Assembly: GCA_937925895.1 (NCBI GenBank)
Contig: CALANC010000343.1
Location: forward strand, 1-11,190
Reading direction: 5' to 3'
Length of the DNA stretch: 11,190 nucleotides
Origin: an uncultured Desulfobacterales bacterium
Lineage (GTDB): Bacteria; Desulfobacterota; Desulfobacteria; Desulfobacterales; UBA11574
A program made the translations under genes and the position numbers. The notes below the pieces were generated by a model, which worked only from the letters and a program-made list of their open reading frames with translations, did not search any database and was not told the origin of the DNA. This document shows, piece after piece, positions 1-6,709 of this stretch (position 1 is the stretch's first letter; every line of letters starts with the position of its first letter).

Positions 1-461
1 CCGACAATTTCCGCGTCGAATTCCTTTTCATTTTTTAGGATGACTTCAATTTTATCTGCATTTTCAATAACATGATTGTTGGTTACGATGTATCCTTCTT
101 GTCCGATGACAAACCCTGACCCGAGACTCCGCTGTTTGAAATCTCTCTGCTGATCTTCACCAAAAAAGCGGTCAAAGAAGTCCTTCATAGGATCATCCTC
201 GCCGAAGGGGCCTTTTCTAAAGTGACGAAACACACGGCCACCACCTTTTATTGTTTTTACCGTTCTTATATTCACCACTGCCGGACTGGTCTGTTCAGCC
301 AATTGACTGAAACTTTCCGGGATAGATTGGTATGTGTCGGTTTTAGCGTGTACATTTAGTACAAGGGAAAAGTTTATGACCGCGAAAATTACGGCTGTTA
401 AAATGATTCCTAAGGAAAGGGCCTTTCTTTTTGGAATTTTTATATTTGCAGGAAATTTCAT
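1..461 (-). CDS. degP: DegP/HtrA-family periplasmic serine protease, N-terminal part (3' end outside window)
   Basis: This gene encodes an envelope protease/chaperone of the Do (DegP/DegQ/HtrA) family, which degrades misfolded exported proteins. About 153 codons are visible; the rest lies beyond base 1. The ATG at 461 is preceded by a strong AGGAGG ribosome site. Residues 1-13 are basic (KIPKRK), then a hydrophobic stretch runs to about residue 37. The likely signal-peptidase cleavage is after VHA at residue 39. The mature part begins with the family-typical SFSQLAEQTSPAVVNI (residues 50-65), followed by a charged, glycine- and phenylalanine-rich loop (about 73-108). The core GSGFVI (114-119) leads to TNNHVI, whose His130 is the first residue of the catalytic triad. 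The Asp, the Ser (GNSGG) and the PDZ domains lie outside the window. DegP, DegQ and DegS cannot be told apart from this fragment. It lies downstream of hisD on the same strand, but a 306-base gap makes co-transcription uncertain. Confidence 0.93.
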   Translation of the reverse strand, partial: MKFPANIKIPKRKALSLGIILTAVIFAVINFSLVLNVHAKTDTYQSIPESFSQLAEQTSPAVVNIRTVKTIKGGGRVFRHFRKGPFGEDDPMKDFFDRFFGEDQQRDFKQRSLGSGFVIGQEGYIVTNNHVIENADKIEVILKNEKEFDAEIV

Positions 462-625
462 CGATACCCTCCTTTATTTAAGATTCGTTTTCTATTTTTT
501 TATAGTATAATGCCGACACAGAAGTAGCAAGCTATATGCCAATCTTATTGAAAAGATTAAAATTAATTCATAACTATCTGGATAAATAAGTTATACTATT
601 TAAATACAGATATTGAATTGCAGTT

Positions 626-669
626 GGCATATTTTATCCGTCTATTCAGGGGACGGGTAAAAAATATCC
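626..669. repeat. Imperfect inverted repeat (hairpin) downstream of hisD
   Basis: The arms 626-642 and 652-669 pair as GG..ATATTTT..CCGTC with small bulges around a loop of about 9 bases. Read from hisD (minus strand), it lies about 100 bases beyond the stop codon and is not followed by a T run, so it is a weak terminator candidate at best. It could also stabilise an mRNA end or be part of the degP leader. Confidence 0.35.
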
Positions 670-734
670 AGTTCGGTTATAGGGTGCTCATTGTGGATAG
701 AAAATATCCATTTATTGGGGATTTTCAATCGGAG

Positions 735-759
735 ATTTAAATTTTTTTCAAATTTAAAT
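735..759. repeat. Perfect 10-bp AT-only hairpin just after the hisD stop
   Basis: ATTTAAATTT (735-744) and AAATTTAAAT (750-759) form a perfect 10-bp stem around a five-base loop. On the minus strand it begins 8 bases past the hisD stop codon. The stem has no GC pairs and no following T tract, so it is not a classical intrinsic terminator. Its position suggests a role at the 3' end of the hisD message. Confidence 0.4.
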
Positions 760-767
760 AATGGCGC

Positions 768-2066
768 TTACTTTAACCTGATTTTTACTGACTTTGCATG
801 GGCGTCCAGGCCTTCGATTTCTGCCAGGCGAATTACATCTCTGGCCTCACGTCTAAAAGCCGCTTTAGAATACTGGATCAGGTTGGTTTTTTTAATAAAA
901 GTATCTACCGAAAGGGCTGAAGAAAATCTGGCGGTACCGGCAGTAGGAAGTACATGATTGGGACCGGCAATATAATCGCCAACCGCCTCTGGAGTGTAAT
1001 TTCCCAGAAACAGCGCTCCAGCATTACGAATCTTACCAATATAGGTCAGAGGGTCTTTGATCTGGAGTTCAAGATGTTCAGGTGCGATTCTATTTGATAT
1101 TTCAATTGCAGCTTCGATATCAGGTGCCACCATAATGGCACCAAACTTTTTCAGGGATTCCCTGGCAATTTCACTACGCGTGAGTTTTTTCAGCTGTTCA
1201 TCTAAAGCAACGGCAACTGCTTTGGCCATTTTAATAGAGTCAGTGAGAAAGACGGCAGATGCCAATTTGTCATGTTCTGCCTGGGAGAGAAGGTCCGCCG
1301 CAACAAACGCAGGTTCTGCTGTTGTATCAGCTATCACCAGAATTTCACTTGGACCGGCTACCATGTCGACCCCCACAGTTCCTGCTACCATCTTTTTGGC
1401 AAGGGTAACGTAAATATTCCCGGGCCCCACGATTACATCGACTTTCGGAATCGTCTCGGTGCCATATGCCAGGGCCGCAATGGCCCAGGCACTCCCGACT
1501 TTATAGATGGAATTAACGCCTACTTTTTTTGCAGCAACCAGAAGATGAGGGTTTACGGTTCCGTCTTTGGTGGGCGGTGTCGTCATCAAGATTTGTTTTA
1601 CCCCTGCCACTTTTGCTGGGATAACTCCCATAAGGACCGAAGAAACCAAAGGTGTCTCTCCTCCCATTCCGCCGGGGACATAAACTCCAACAGTATCGAC
1701 AGGGTTTACAATCTGGCCTAGAAGTGTGCCTGCTCTTTGGGCATTAATCCATGACTTGCTGGTCTGCTGTCCATGAAAGGATTCAATTTGAGATGCGGCC
1801 CTATTTAAAGCTCTAACAAAAGATCTGTCCACTGTCTTAACAGCTTTTTCAAATTCCTTCCCGGTAACCATTATCGACTCTATGGTCAAATCAGGAGAAT
1901 CGAAACGGTTGGTATATTTAATAAGCGCCCTGTCCCCATTCTTTTTCACATCTTCCAGTATTCGTGTAACCGTATGGACATGTTTTTTCTTAAAAACCAG
2001 CCCCCGGTTGACAATAGACGAAAGCCTTTTTTCAGCAGATTTTGAGGGGTAATTATAAATCTTCAT
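768..2066 (-). CDS. hisD: Histidinol dehydrogenase
   Basis: This zinc enzyme catalyses the last two steps of histidine biosynthesis, oxidising L-histidinol to L-histidine with two NAD+ (EC 1.1.1.23) in the cytoplasm. The 432 residues match the usual family length. The signature VDMVAGPSEILVIAD is at residues 233-247. Expected zinc ligands are Gln262 and His265 (SQAEHD), Asp364 (VGDYIAGPNH) and His423 (DAHAKS). The catalytic pair Glu330-His331 sits in IAPEHLEL. All align with the E. coli residues Q259, H262, D360, H419, E326 and H327 with a small constant offset, so the enzyme should be active. The loop PGGMGGETPLVSS (131-143) appears slightly longer than the enterobacterial version. The ATG at 2066 is chosen because GAGGAAAT precedes it at good spacing. 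No other his genes flank it, so it is either a lone gene or at the edge of a scattered pathway. Confidence 0.97.
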   Translation of the reverse strand: MKIYNYPSKSAEKRLSSIVNRGLVFKKKHVHTVTRILEDVKKNGDRALIKYTNRFDSPDLTIESIMVTGKEFEKAVKTVDRSFVRALNRAASQIESFHGQQTSKSWINAQRAGTLLGQIVNPVDTVGVYVPGGMGGETPLVSSVLMGVIPAKVAGVKQILMTTPPTKDGTVNPHLLVAAKKVGVNSIYKVGSAWAIAALAYGTETIPKVDVIVGPGNIYVTLAKKMVAGTVGVDMVAGPSEILVIADTTAEPAFVAADLLSQAEHDKLASAVFLTDSIKMAKAVAVALDEQLKKLTRSEIARESLKKFGAIMVAPDIEAAIEISNRIAPEHLELQIKDPLTYIGKIRNAGALFLGNYTPEAVGDYIAGPNHVLPTAGTARFSSALSVDTFIKKTNLIQYSKAAFRREARDVIRLAEIEGLDAHAKSVKIRLK

Positions 2067-2135
2067 AGATATTTCCTCAGCTATTTATGAAGCTTAGTTC
2101 ATGTCTAATTCCAAAGCATTTTGCCTAAACTTATT

Positions 2136-2164
2136 TTTTTAATTGGAAATAGCATGTTTGTCAA
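2136..2164 (-). promoter_or_regulatory. Candidate sigma70-type promoter of hisD
   Basis: On the minus strand a perfect -35 box TTGACA (2159-2164) is followed after 17 bases by TAAAAA (2136-2141, 4 of 6 matches to TATAAT). It lies about 70 bases upstream of the hisD ATG. The xthA promoter candidate has the same -35, spacing and -10, which mildly supports both. Confidence 0.45.
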
Positions 2165-2285
2165 TAGTTCCCGGATGTAATGTCTGTGCAAATTAAAATA
2201 CTGATTGACATATTTAGCCTGATCTGCACAAAAGCTTGTTTATATTATTTTGAAGCTCAAAGATATAACAATATGAGGGAAACAC

Positions 2286-3374
2286 ATGAAGGAAAACAGA
2301 ATCTACAATTTTAATGCCGGCCCCGCCGCCCTTCCCTTTGAAGTTCTCGAAGAAATCAAAGATTCTTTTTTAAACTATGCCGGTTCGGGCATGTCCATAA
2401 CAGAGATAAGCCACAGGTCTAAATGGTTTGACGACGTCATAAACGATGCTGTGACAAGAACCGAGAGACTGTTGAACCTGGATGACAGATATCGGGTTTT
2501 GTTTGTCCAGGGTGGCGCCAGCTTGCAATTTAGTATGATACCAATGAATTTGCTGCATGAAGGTGATACGGCTGACTACGTAAACACCGGAAGCTGGTCC
2601 ACAAAAGCCATTAAAGAAGCTCAAATACAAGGCAAGACCATCAATGTTGTGGCGTCTTCAGAAGATGACGATTTTTCCTATATCCCGAAAAATATCATCT
2701 TTAACAGGGATGCAGTCTACGCCCATATTACATCAAATAACACCATCAGGGGGACCCAGTGGCCTTCGTTCCCTGATACGGGAGGTGTTCCTCTTATTGC
2801 TGATATGTCGTCGGATATCTTGAGCAGACCTTTCGATATTGATACTTTCGGCCTTATCTATGCCGGAGCCCAGAAAAACATGGGACCGGCAGGTGTTTGC
2901 ATGGTGATCATACGGAAGGATTTGCTGGAAAAAGTACCTGACACACTACCGTCAATGTTAAAATACACCACCTATTCATCTAAAAACTCCATGTATAATA
3001 CCCCCCCTTGTTTTGCGATCTATACCGTTCAACTGGTGTTAAAATGGTTGGAGGAAAATATTGGCGGCCTTGAAAAGATGGAAGAGATTAATCGCCAAAA
3101 GGCACGACTTCTCTATAACGTCATTGATTCCAGTGACTTTTTCACAGGCACGGCAGAGACCGAAAGCCGTTCAATGATGAATATCACTTTCCGTCTTCCG
3201 GAAGAAGATTTAGACAAGCTATTCGTTGAACAAGCCAACGAAAATGGTTTTGACGGTCTTAAGGGCCATCGGTCTGTGGGTGGATGCCGGGCATCTATCT
3301 ACAATGCCACGCCAGTTGAGGCAATAGAAGCCCTCGTTGATTTTATGAAGAATTTTGAAAAGAAAAACGGCTAG
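2286..3374 (+). CDS. serC: Phosphoserine aminotransferase
   Basis: This PLP enzyme converts 3-phosphohydroxypyruvate and glutamate to O-phosphoserine and 2-oxoglutarate (EC 2.6.1.52), the second step of serine synthesis. In many bacteria it also serves pyridoxal phosphate synthesis. The 362 residues match the family length. The N-terminus YNFNAGPAALP (7-17) is the hallmark of SerC. GSGMSITEISHRS (33-45) and FVQGGASLQF (73-82) are substrate and cofactor loops. Lys197 in YAGAQKNMGPAG (192-203) is the Schiff-base lysine. The C-terminal GLKGHRSVGGCRASIYNA is also typical of the family. The ATG at 2286 follows GAGGGAAACAC, a modest ribosome site. No serA is adjacent. The stop codon is only 3 bases from the convergent xthA stop. 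Confidence 0.97.
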   Translation: MKENRIYNFNAGPAALPFEVLEEIKDSFLNYAGSGMSITEISHRSKWFDDVINDAVTRTERLLNLDDRYRVLFVQGGASLQFSMIPMNLLHEGDTADYVNTGSWSTKAIKEAQIQGKTINVVASSEDDDFSYIPKNIIFNRDAVYAHITSNNTIRGTQWPSFPDTGGVPLIADMSSDILSRPFDIDTFGLIYAGAQKNMGPAGVCMVIIRKDLLEKVPDTLPSMLKYTTYSSKNSMYNTPPCFAIYTVQLVLKWLEENIGGLEKMEEINRQKARLLYNVIDSSDFFTGTAETESRSMMNITFRLPEEDLDKLFVEQANENGFDGLKGHRSVGGCRASIYNATPVEAIEALVDFMKNFEKKNG

Positions 3375-3377
3375 GAT

Positions 3378-4151
3378 TCAAAGGTCAAATTCAGCCACAA
3401 TAAACGTATGATCCGAAGGTTTCTGTAAAAGCCTTGGTTTAATATCGATCCAGCTTTTTTTCGAAACTACCGCCAAGCACGGGGTGGCACATATGTGATC
3501 AATCCGCCATCCAAGGCCCCGCTTAACTGCATGGGGGATTCGATAGTCCCAGTATGTATAAGCTCTTTCGTCGGGATTATGCATTCTGTATACATCGACA
3601 AAACCCCATTCCATGACACTGTTTAAGGCTTTGTGCTCTTCAGGATGATATCCGATGCTCCCCAGCAGTTTTTTAGGAGCATAAACATCGATAGGGTCCG
3701 GGGCAACATTAAGATCGCCTAACCATATGATTTTCAAGTCAGGATTGAAGTTGTTTTTAAAAAAATCTTTTAGTCGCGCGAACCAAGCAATCTTATATGC
3801 GAATTTTTCAGAATCCGGGTCTTGTCCCTGTGGCACGTAGGTATTTACGATCACGGTTCCATCAATCGTAAGTGTTATTAGCCTGGGCCTTTCTTTTTCA
3901 TCACCATCTCCAAACCCTGTCAAAATATCAGAGGGTTCTTTTTTACTGAGAATTGCAACGCCATTATAGCTTTTTTGGCCTTTAAAGCTACAATAATAAC
4001 CCACCTCTTCTATTGGTTTGCGCGGGAAGTCAACATCCTGAACCTTGGTTTCTTGAATACACAAGACATCAGGAGATTTCCTTTGTAACCAATCGAGTAG
4101 AATCGGTAAACGAGCTCTTATCCCATTGGCGTTGAAACTGGCAATCTTCAA
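3378..4151 (-). CDS. xthA: Exodeoxyribonuclease III / AP endonuclease (ExoIII family)
   Basis: This is a base-excision-repair enzyme that cuts 5' of abasic sites and removes nucleotides from 3' ends of duplex DNA. It belongs to the Mg-dependent endonuclease/exonuclease/phosphatase fold. The preferred start is the TTG at 4151, giving 257 residues and the canonical beginning KIASFNANGIRAR. GGGGA sits just upstream at a usable spacing. The longer reading also starts with TTG (4163), adds only four residues and would absorb that ribosome site. An in-frame stop lies shortly upstream and no ATG is available, so a non-ATG start is required either way. Active-site residues seen are Asn7, Glu34 (CIQETK), Asp146 and Asn148 (GDLNVAP), Asp218 (RIDHI) and His248 (PSDHTF). 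It is divergent from the AOR gene and convergent with serC. Confidence 0.94.
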   Translation of the reverse strand: MKIASFNANGIRARLPILLDWLQRKSPDVLCIQETKVQDVDFPRKPIEEVGYYCSFKGQKSYNGVAILSKKEPSDILTGFGDGDEKERPRLITLTIDGTVIVNTYVPQGQDPDSEKFAYKIAWFARLKDFFKNNFNPDLKIIWLGDLNVAPDPIDVYAPKKLLGSIGYHPEEHKALNSVMEWGFVDVYRMHNPDERAYTYWDYRIPHAVKRGLGWRIDHICATPCLAVVSKKSWIDIKPRLLQKPSDHTFIVAEFDL

Positions 4152-4191
4152 TTTGATCCCCAAATAAAAATTGTTGATGGTTTAGTGCTTG

Positions 4192-4220
4192 TTTTTACTT
4201 CTTTTATCGTTAGATGTCAA
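4192..4220 (-). promoter_or_regulatory. Candidate sigma70-type promoter of xthA
   Basis: On the minus strand TTGACA (4215-4220) is followed after 17 bases by TAAAAA (4192-4197). It lies about 40 bases upstream of the TTG start of xthA. The -35 is perfect and the -10 is 4 of 6. Confidence 0.5.
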
Positions 4221-4267
4221 CGTAGAGTGGCCTTCTGAAAAAATGTTTATGCTTCAGGCTTGTCAGT

Positions 4268-4309
4268 AACAATTGTTTTTCTTGACATTCCGAATATCTA
4301 GGATAAATT
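4268..4309 (+). promoter_or_regulatory. Candidate promoter of the AOR gene with adjoining small palindrome
   Basis: A perfect -35 TTGACA (4282-4287) is followed after 16 bases by TAAATT (4304-4309, 4 of 6). Just upstream lies the perfect 10-base palindrome AACAATTGTT (4268-4277), which might be an operator. The start codon follows about 75 bases later, leaving an AT-rich leader. The assignment is tentative. Confidence 0.4.
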
Positions 4310-4384
4310 GTCTGAATATAAAAATTTGTATTTAATTTATAGCAAGGTCGTTTAAATTGTCACCTTAATCAATAGGGGGATGCC

Positions 4385-6121
4385 ATGGACAAAATTCTGA
4401 GAATTAATATGGGAAATGAAGGAGGTCCCAAAGCCAGCGAGGAGCCGTTGGGGGACTATGCCGGACTGGGAGGCCGCGGGATGACATCGGCGATTGTCTC
4501 GAAGGAGGTACCTCCACTGTGCCATCCACTTGGCAAAGATAATAAACTTGTCATTGCCCCGGGGATATTGAGCGGTAGTGTTGCAGCTCAATCAGGGCGG
4601 GTTTCTGTAGGGTGCAAGAGTCCTCTCACCGGAGGCATTAAAGAAGCCAACTCCGGTGGACAAGGCTCACAGGTGCTTGCCCGTTTAGGTTATGCCGCAC
4701 TTGTGCTCGAGGGACAACCTAAAGATGACACACTTTACAAGATCGTTATCAACAAGGACGGAGTTGAAATAATTGCGGACAACAGCCTTAAAATGATGGG
4801 AAACTACGATCTGATCGAAAAAATGAAACAAGAATATGGCGAAAAAGTTGCATGCGTCTCCATTGGCCAGGCAGGTGAAATGAAAATGGCTGCTGCTACC
4901 GTTGCTTTTACTGATATGGAACAAAGGCCTACCCGGCATGCAGGTCGAGGGGGAGTCGGTGCAGTTATGGGAGCCAAAGGCGTCAAGGTCATTATACTTG
5001 ATGATGCCGAAATGCCAAAGAGATCTCCAAAAGATCCGGAAAAATTCAAAAAAGCAAACAAGGCTTTTGTTAAGGGACTTAGGAAACATCCGATCACGGG
5101 AGAGGGTCTTCCTGGCTTTGGCACCAATATCTTGACCAATGTGATTAACGAGGCAGGTGCACTTCCCACCCATAACTTTCAAACAGGCCAGTTTGATGGG
5201 GCTTCAAAGATCAGTGGAGAAACTCAGACAGAAATTATGAAAGCCAGAGACGGTCTGGTCACTCATGGCTGTCATAGAGGCTGTGTCATACGATGCTCAG
5301 GGATTTACATGGACAAAGAAGGGAAGTATTTAACGAAACGACCGGAATATGAGACAGTTTGGGCTCATGGCGGGAATTGCGGAATCGACGATATGGATGC
5401 CATTGCCATGCTCGATCGCCTTGACGATGATTTTGGCCTCGACACAATCGAAATGGGGGCGACAATCGGGGTTGCCATGGAAGCCGGTTTGGCCAAGTTT
5501 GGAGATAGTGATGCCGCCATTGATATGGTCAAAGAAGTTGGTAAAGGTACTTCTCTTGGTCGCATTCTCGGCAGCGGCGCGGCGGTAACCGGAAAAGTTT
5601 TTGGCGTTGAGAGAGTTCCTGTAGTCAAAGGTCAGGCCCTACCTGCTTATGATCCTCGATCGGTACAGGGGATTGGCGTAACTTATGCTACAAGTACAAT
5701 GGGTGCAGACCACACGGCTGGTTATGCGGTGACTGCCAATGTTCTTTCTGTAGGAGGAACGGTTGATCCCTTAAAACCGGAAGGTCAGGTGGAGCTATCA
5801 AGAAATCTCCAAATTGCCACGGCCGCCGTTGATGCAACCGGCATGTGTTTGTTCATTGCCTTTGCGATTCTGGATCAGGCAGACACGTTCAACGCACTCC
5901 TTGACTTGCTCAGTGCTTTTACCGGCCAGGAATGTACTGCCGACGATGTAACGGCGTTGGGGAAACAGATCCTTGAATATGAAAGAGATTTCAATAAACG
6001 GGCAGGATTCACCGCCCAGCATGATCGGTTACCCGATTTCTTTAAAACAGAGAAACTATCCCCCCACAATATTACCTTTGAAGTAAAAGATGAAGATCTC
6101 GACCAGGTGTTTAACTGGTAA
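4385..6121 (+). CDS. aor: Aldehyde:ferredoxin oxidoreductase family (tungsten/molybdenum bis-pterin enzyme)
   Basis: The AOR family oxidises aldehydes to acids, or reduces acids in reverse, with ferredoxin, using a tungsten (or molybdenum) bis-pyranopterin and one [4Fe-4S] cluster in the cytoplasm. The 578 residues compare with about 605 in Pyrococcus furiosus AOR. The N-terminal pterin-binding domain runs to about residue 205 and ends in the family hallmark RHAGRGGVGAVMGAKGVK (184-201). Candidate cluster ligands are Cys296, Cys300, Cys304 (GCHRGCVIRC) and Cys488 (DATGMC). The second pterin region carries FGLDTIEMG (350-358) and YDPRSVQGIGVTYATS with GADH (422-443). The first cysteine spacing is CxxxC rather than the CxxC of P. 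furiosus AOR. The ATG at 4385 follows AGGGGG. No ferredoxin-like or small subunit gene adjoins it, and an intrinsic terminator closes the unit, so it is probably monocistronic. The substrate is unknown; benzoyl-CoA-reductase BamB-like or YdhV-like paralogues are alternatives within the family. Confidence 0.92.
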   Translation: MDKILRINMGNEGGPKASEEPLGDYAGLGGRGMTSAIVSKEVPPLCHPLGKDNKLVIAPGILSGSVAAQSGRVSVGCKSPLTGGIKEANSGGQGSQVLARLGYAALVLEGQPKDDTLYKIVINKDGVEIIADNSLKMMGNYDLIEKMKQEYGEKVACVSIGQAGEMKMAAATVAFTDMEQRPTRHAGRGGVGAVMGAKGVKVIILDDAEMPKRSPKDPEKFKKANKAFVKGLRKHPITGEGLPGFGTNILTNVINEAGALPTHNFQTGQFDGASKISGETQTEIMKARDGLVTHGCHRGCVIRCSGIYMDKEGKYLTKRPEYETVWAHGGNCGIDDMDAIAMLDRLDDDFGLDTIEMGATIGVAMEAGLAKFGDSDAAIDMVKEVGKGTSLGRILGSGAAVTGKVFGVERVPVVKGQALPAYDPRSVQGIGVTYATSTMGADHTAGYAVTANVLSVGGTVDPLKPEGQVELSRNLQIATAAVDATGMCLFIAFAILDQADTFNALLDLLSAFTGQECTADDVTALGKQILEYERDFNKRAGFTAQHDRLPDFFKTEKLSPHNITFEVKDEDLDQVFNW

Positions 6122-6146
6122 AATAAGTCTTTTATCTGTTTAATCT

Positions 6147-6181
6147 ATGGGGAGTTCCAACAGGAAGCTCCCCATTTTTTT
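6147..6181 (+). terminator. Rho-independent terminator of the AOR gene
   Basis: ATGGGGAGTTCC and GGAAGCTCCCCAT pair around the loop AACA with one bulged G, giving a stem of about 12 bp. A run of seven T (6175-6181) follows directly. It begins 25 bases after the stop codon. This is the clearest terminator in the window. Confidence 0.9.
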
Positions 6182-6214
6182 CGGCCAAATAACAACTCAA
6201 GTTTTGCGCCCTTA

Positions 6215-6228
6215 TCCGACATCAATGA
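6215..6228. repeat. Direct repeat copy 1 (TCCGACATCAATGA)
   Basis: This 14-base string recurs at 6536-6549 as TCCGGCATCAATGA with one mismatch, in the same orientation. The two copies bracket the internal repeats of the block. Confidence 0.45.
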
Positions 6229-6230
6229 GG

Positions 6231-6303
6231 GTGAGCGTTCAGGAAGCATCCAAATTCGTTTCACTCGGGTGGCTCCGTCGCTAAATACCCCCTGAACGCT
6301 TAC
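6231..6303. repeat. 73-bp small element with 13-bp inverted-repeat ends
   Basis: GTGAGCGTTCAGG (6231-6243) and CCTGAACGCTTAC (6291-6303) are inverted repeats matching at 12 of 13 positions; the exception would be a G-U pair in RNA. The interior is more GC-rich than its surroundings and contains a small hairpin, CACTCGGGTG (6262-6271). The compact, bounded form suggests a dispersed palindromic repeat, possibly inserted inside the larger element. Other genomic copies cannot be tested from this window. Confidence 0.6.
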
Positions 6304-6326
6304 AAAACCGGGGCTGTGGACTTTAT

Positions 6327-6508
6327 AAGGTCATGGCTTTTTCTGAAAGGCGATATGCTGATCCATTTCTCCGCCTTTCACAGTGACCCAAATATTTGGG
6401 ATTGCAGACACATTCTTTTTCGATTTAAAAGGTGCTTGTCTAATCCCAAATATTGGGTCACCCGGCACGGCATGGGTCATATCGCCTTGAAGAAAATGGT
6501 ATGACCTT
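6327..6508. repeat. Central nested foldback (about 180 bp)
   Basis: The outer arms 6327-6357 and 6478-6508 are inverted repeats matching at 26 of 31 positions, sharing AAGGTCAT and AAGGCGATATG. The inner arms 6383-6403 and 6442-6461 are nearly perfect 20-base inverted repeats differing by one extra A. The left inner arm itself contains the 14-base palindrome CCCAAATATTTGGG (6387-6400). The centre of symmetry lies near 6418-6422. The structure could extrude as a cruciform or fold as a long RNA hairpin. Confidence 0.8.
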
Positions 6509-6535
6509 AAATATAACTCAGGGATCACCAACCTC

Positions 6536-6549
6536 TCCGGCATCAATGA
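6536..6549. repeat. Direct repeat copy 2 (TCCGGCATCAATGA)
   Basis: This is the second copy of the 14-base direct repeat at 6215-6228, with one mismatch, lying beyond the right arm of the foldback. Confidence 0.45.
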
Positions 6550-6709
6550 AATTAAGCATTTATTGAAATTCCGGCGCCGTGCCAAGAGCGAAAACCATAT
6601 TTAAATTTTGCCTTTAAAAAAATATTATTCAGTCGATCCGGGATGTAGATTACCATCAAAATTAGGGTGCGAAACTTGAGTAATGACTAGGGGTGTTGGC
6701 AGGAAATTC

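Larger units (their letters stand above)
462..767. other. AT-rich intergenic gap with hairpins between hisD and degP
   Basis: No convincing gene is seen in these 306 bases. The stretch is very AT-rich and holds two foldback structures (listed separately) on the hisD-proximal side. TATACT (504-509) and TATAAA (499-504) on the minus strand are possible -10 boxes for degP. Neither has a good -35 at standard spacing, so no promoter is called. Confidence 0.5.
6195..6681. mobile_element. MITE-like element or transposon remnant with terminal inverted repeats
   Basis: The left end ACTCAAGTTTTGCGCCC.. (6195-6215) and the reverse complement of the right end ACTCAAGTTTCGCACCC.. (6661-6681) match at 18 of 21 bases. 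They enclose about 487 bases without a transposase. Inside are foldback arms roughly concentric with the ends, a smaller element with its own inverted-repeat ends, and an imperfect 14-base direct repeat. No clear target-site duplication flanks the ends. The mobile nature is inferred from structure only; a structured RNA or an accumulation of separate repeats is possible. Confidence 0.5.
6182..6709. other. Non-coding repeat-rich gap between the AOR gene and the unknown gene
   Basis: No credible protein gene lies here. An 84-codon minus-strand reading frame (6331-6585) is mostly made of the two arms of a palindrome and has no ribosome site. The stretch consists of terminal inverted repeats, a small inverted-repeat element and a central foldback, each listed separately. 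A weak promoter for the gene at 6710 could be TTTAAA (6600-6605) with TATTAT (6623-6628) at 17-base spacing. Confidence 0.6.

Noticed and set aside
691..957. 88-codon plus-strand reading frame over the hisD end and the gap
   Set aside because: It overlaps the hisD C-terminus and AT-rich hairpins, with no ribosome site or recognisable motif.
1057..1721. Two plus-strand reading frames (118 and 149 codons) antisense to hisD
   Set aside because: hisD is complete with all active-site residues, so these are shadows in other frames.
2205..2248. Promoter for serC from TTGACA (2205-2210) and TATATT (2241-2246)
   Set aside because: The boxes are 30 bases apart, and no acceptable -10 exists at 16-18 bases from the TTGACA, so no serC promoter is called.
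6231..6549. CRISPR array
   Set aside because: The repeats are inverted arms and one pair of direct copies of different lengths, without regular spacing or repeated identical units.
6331..6585. 84-codon minus-strand reading frame in the repeat block
   Set aside because: It is built mostly from the arms of the foldback, has no ribosome site, and its residues reflect palindromic DNA rather than a protein family.
6683..6709. ATG at 6683 as start of the unknown gene
   Set aside because: It lacks a ribosome site and abuts the end of the repeat element. The ATG at 6710 has AGGAA at proper spacing.
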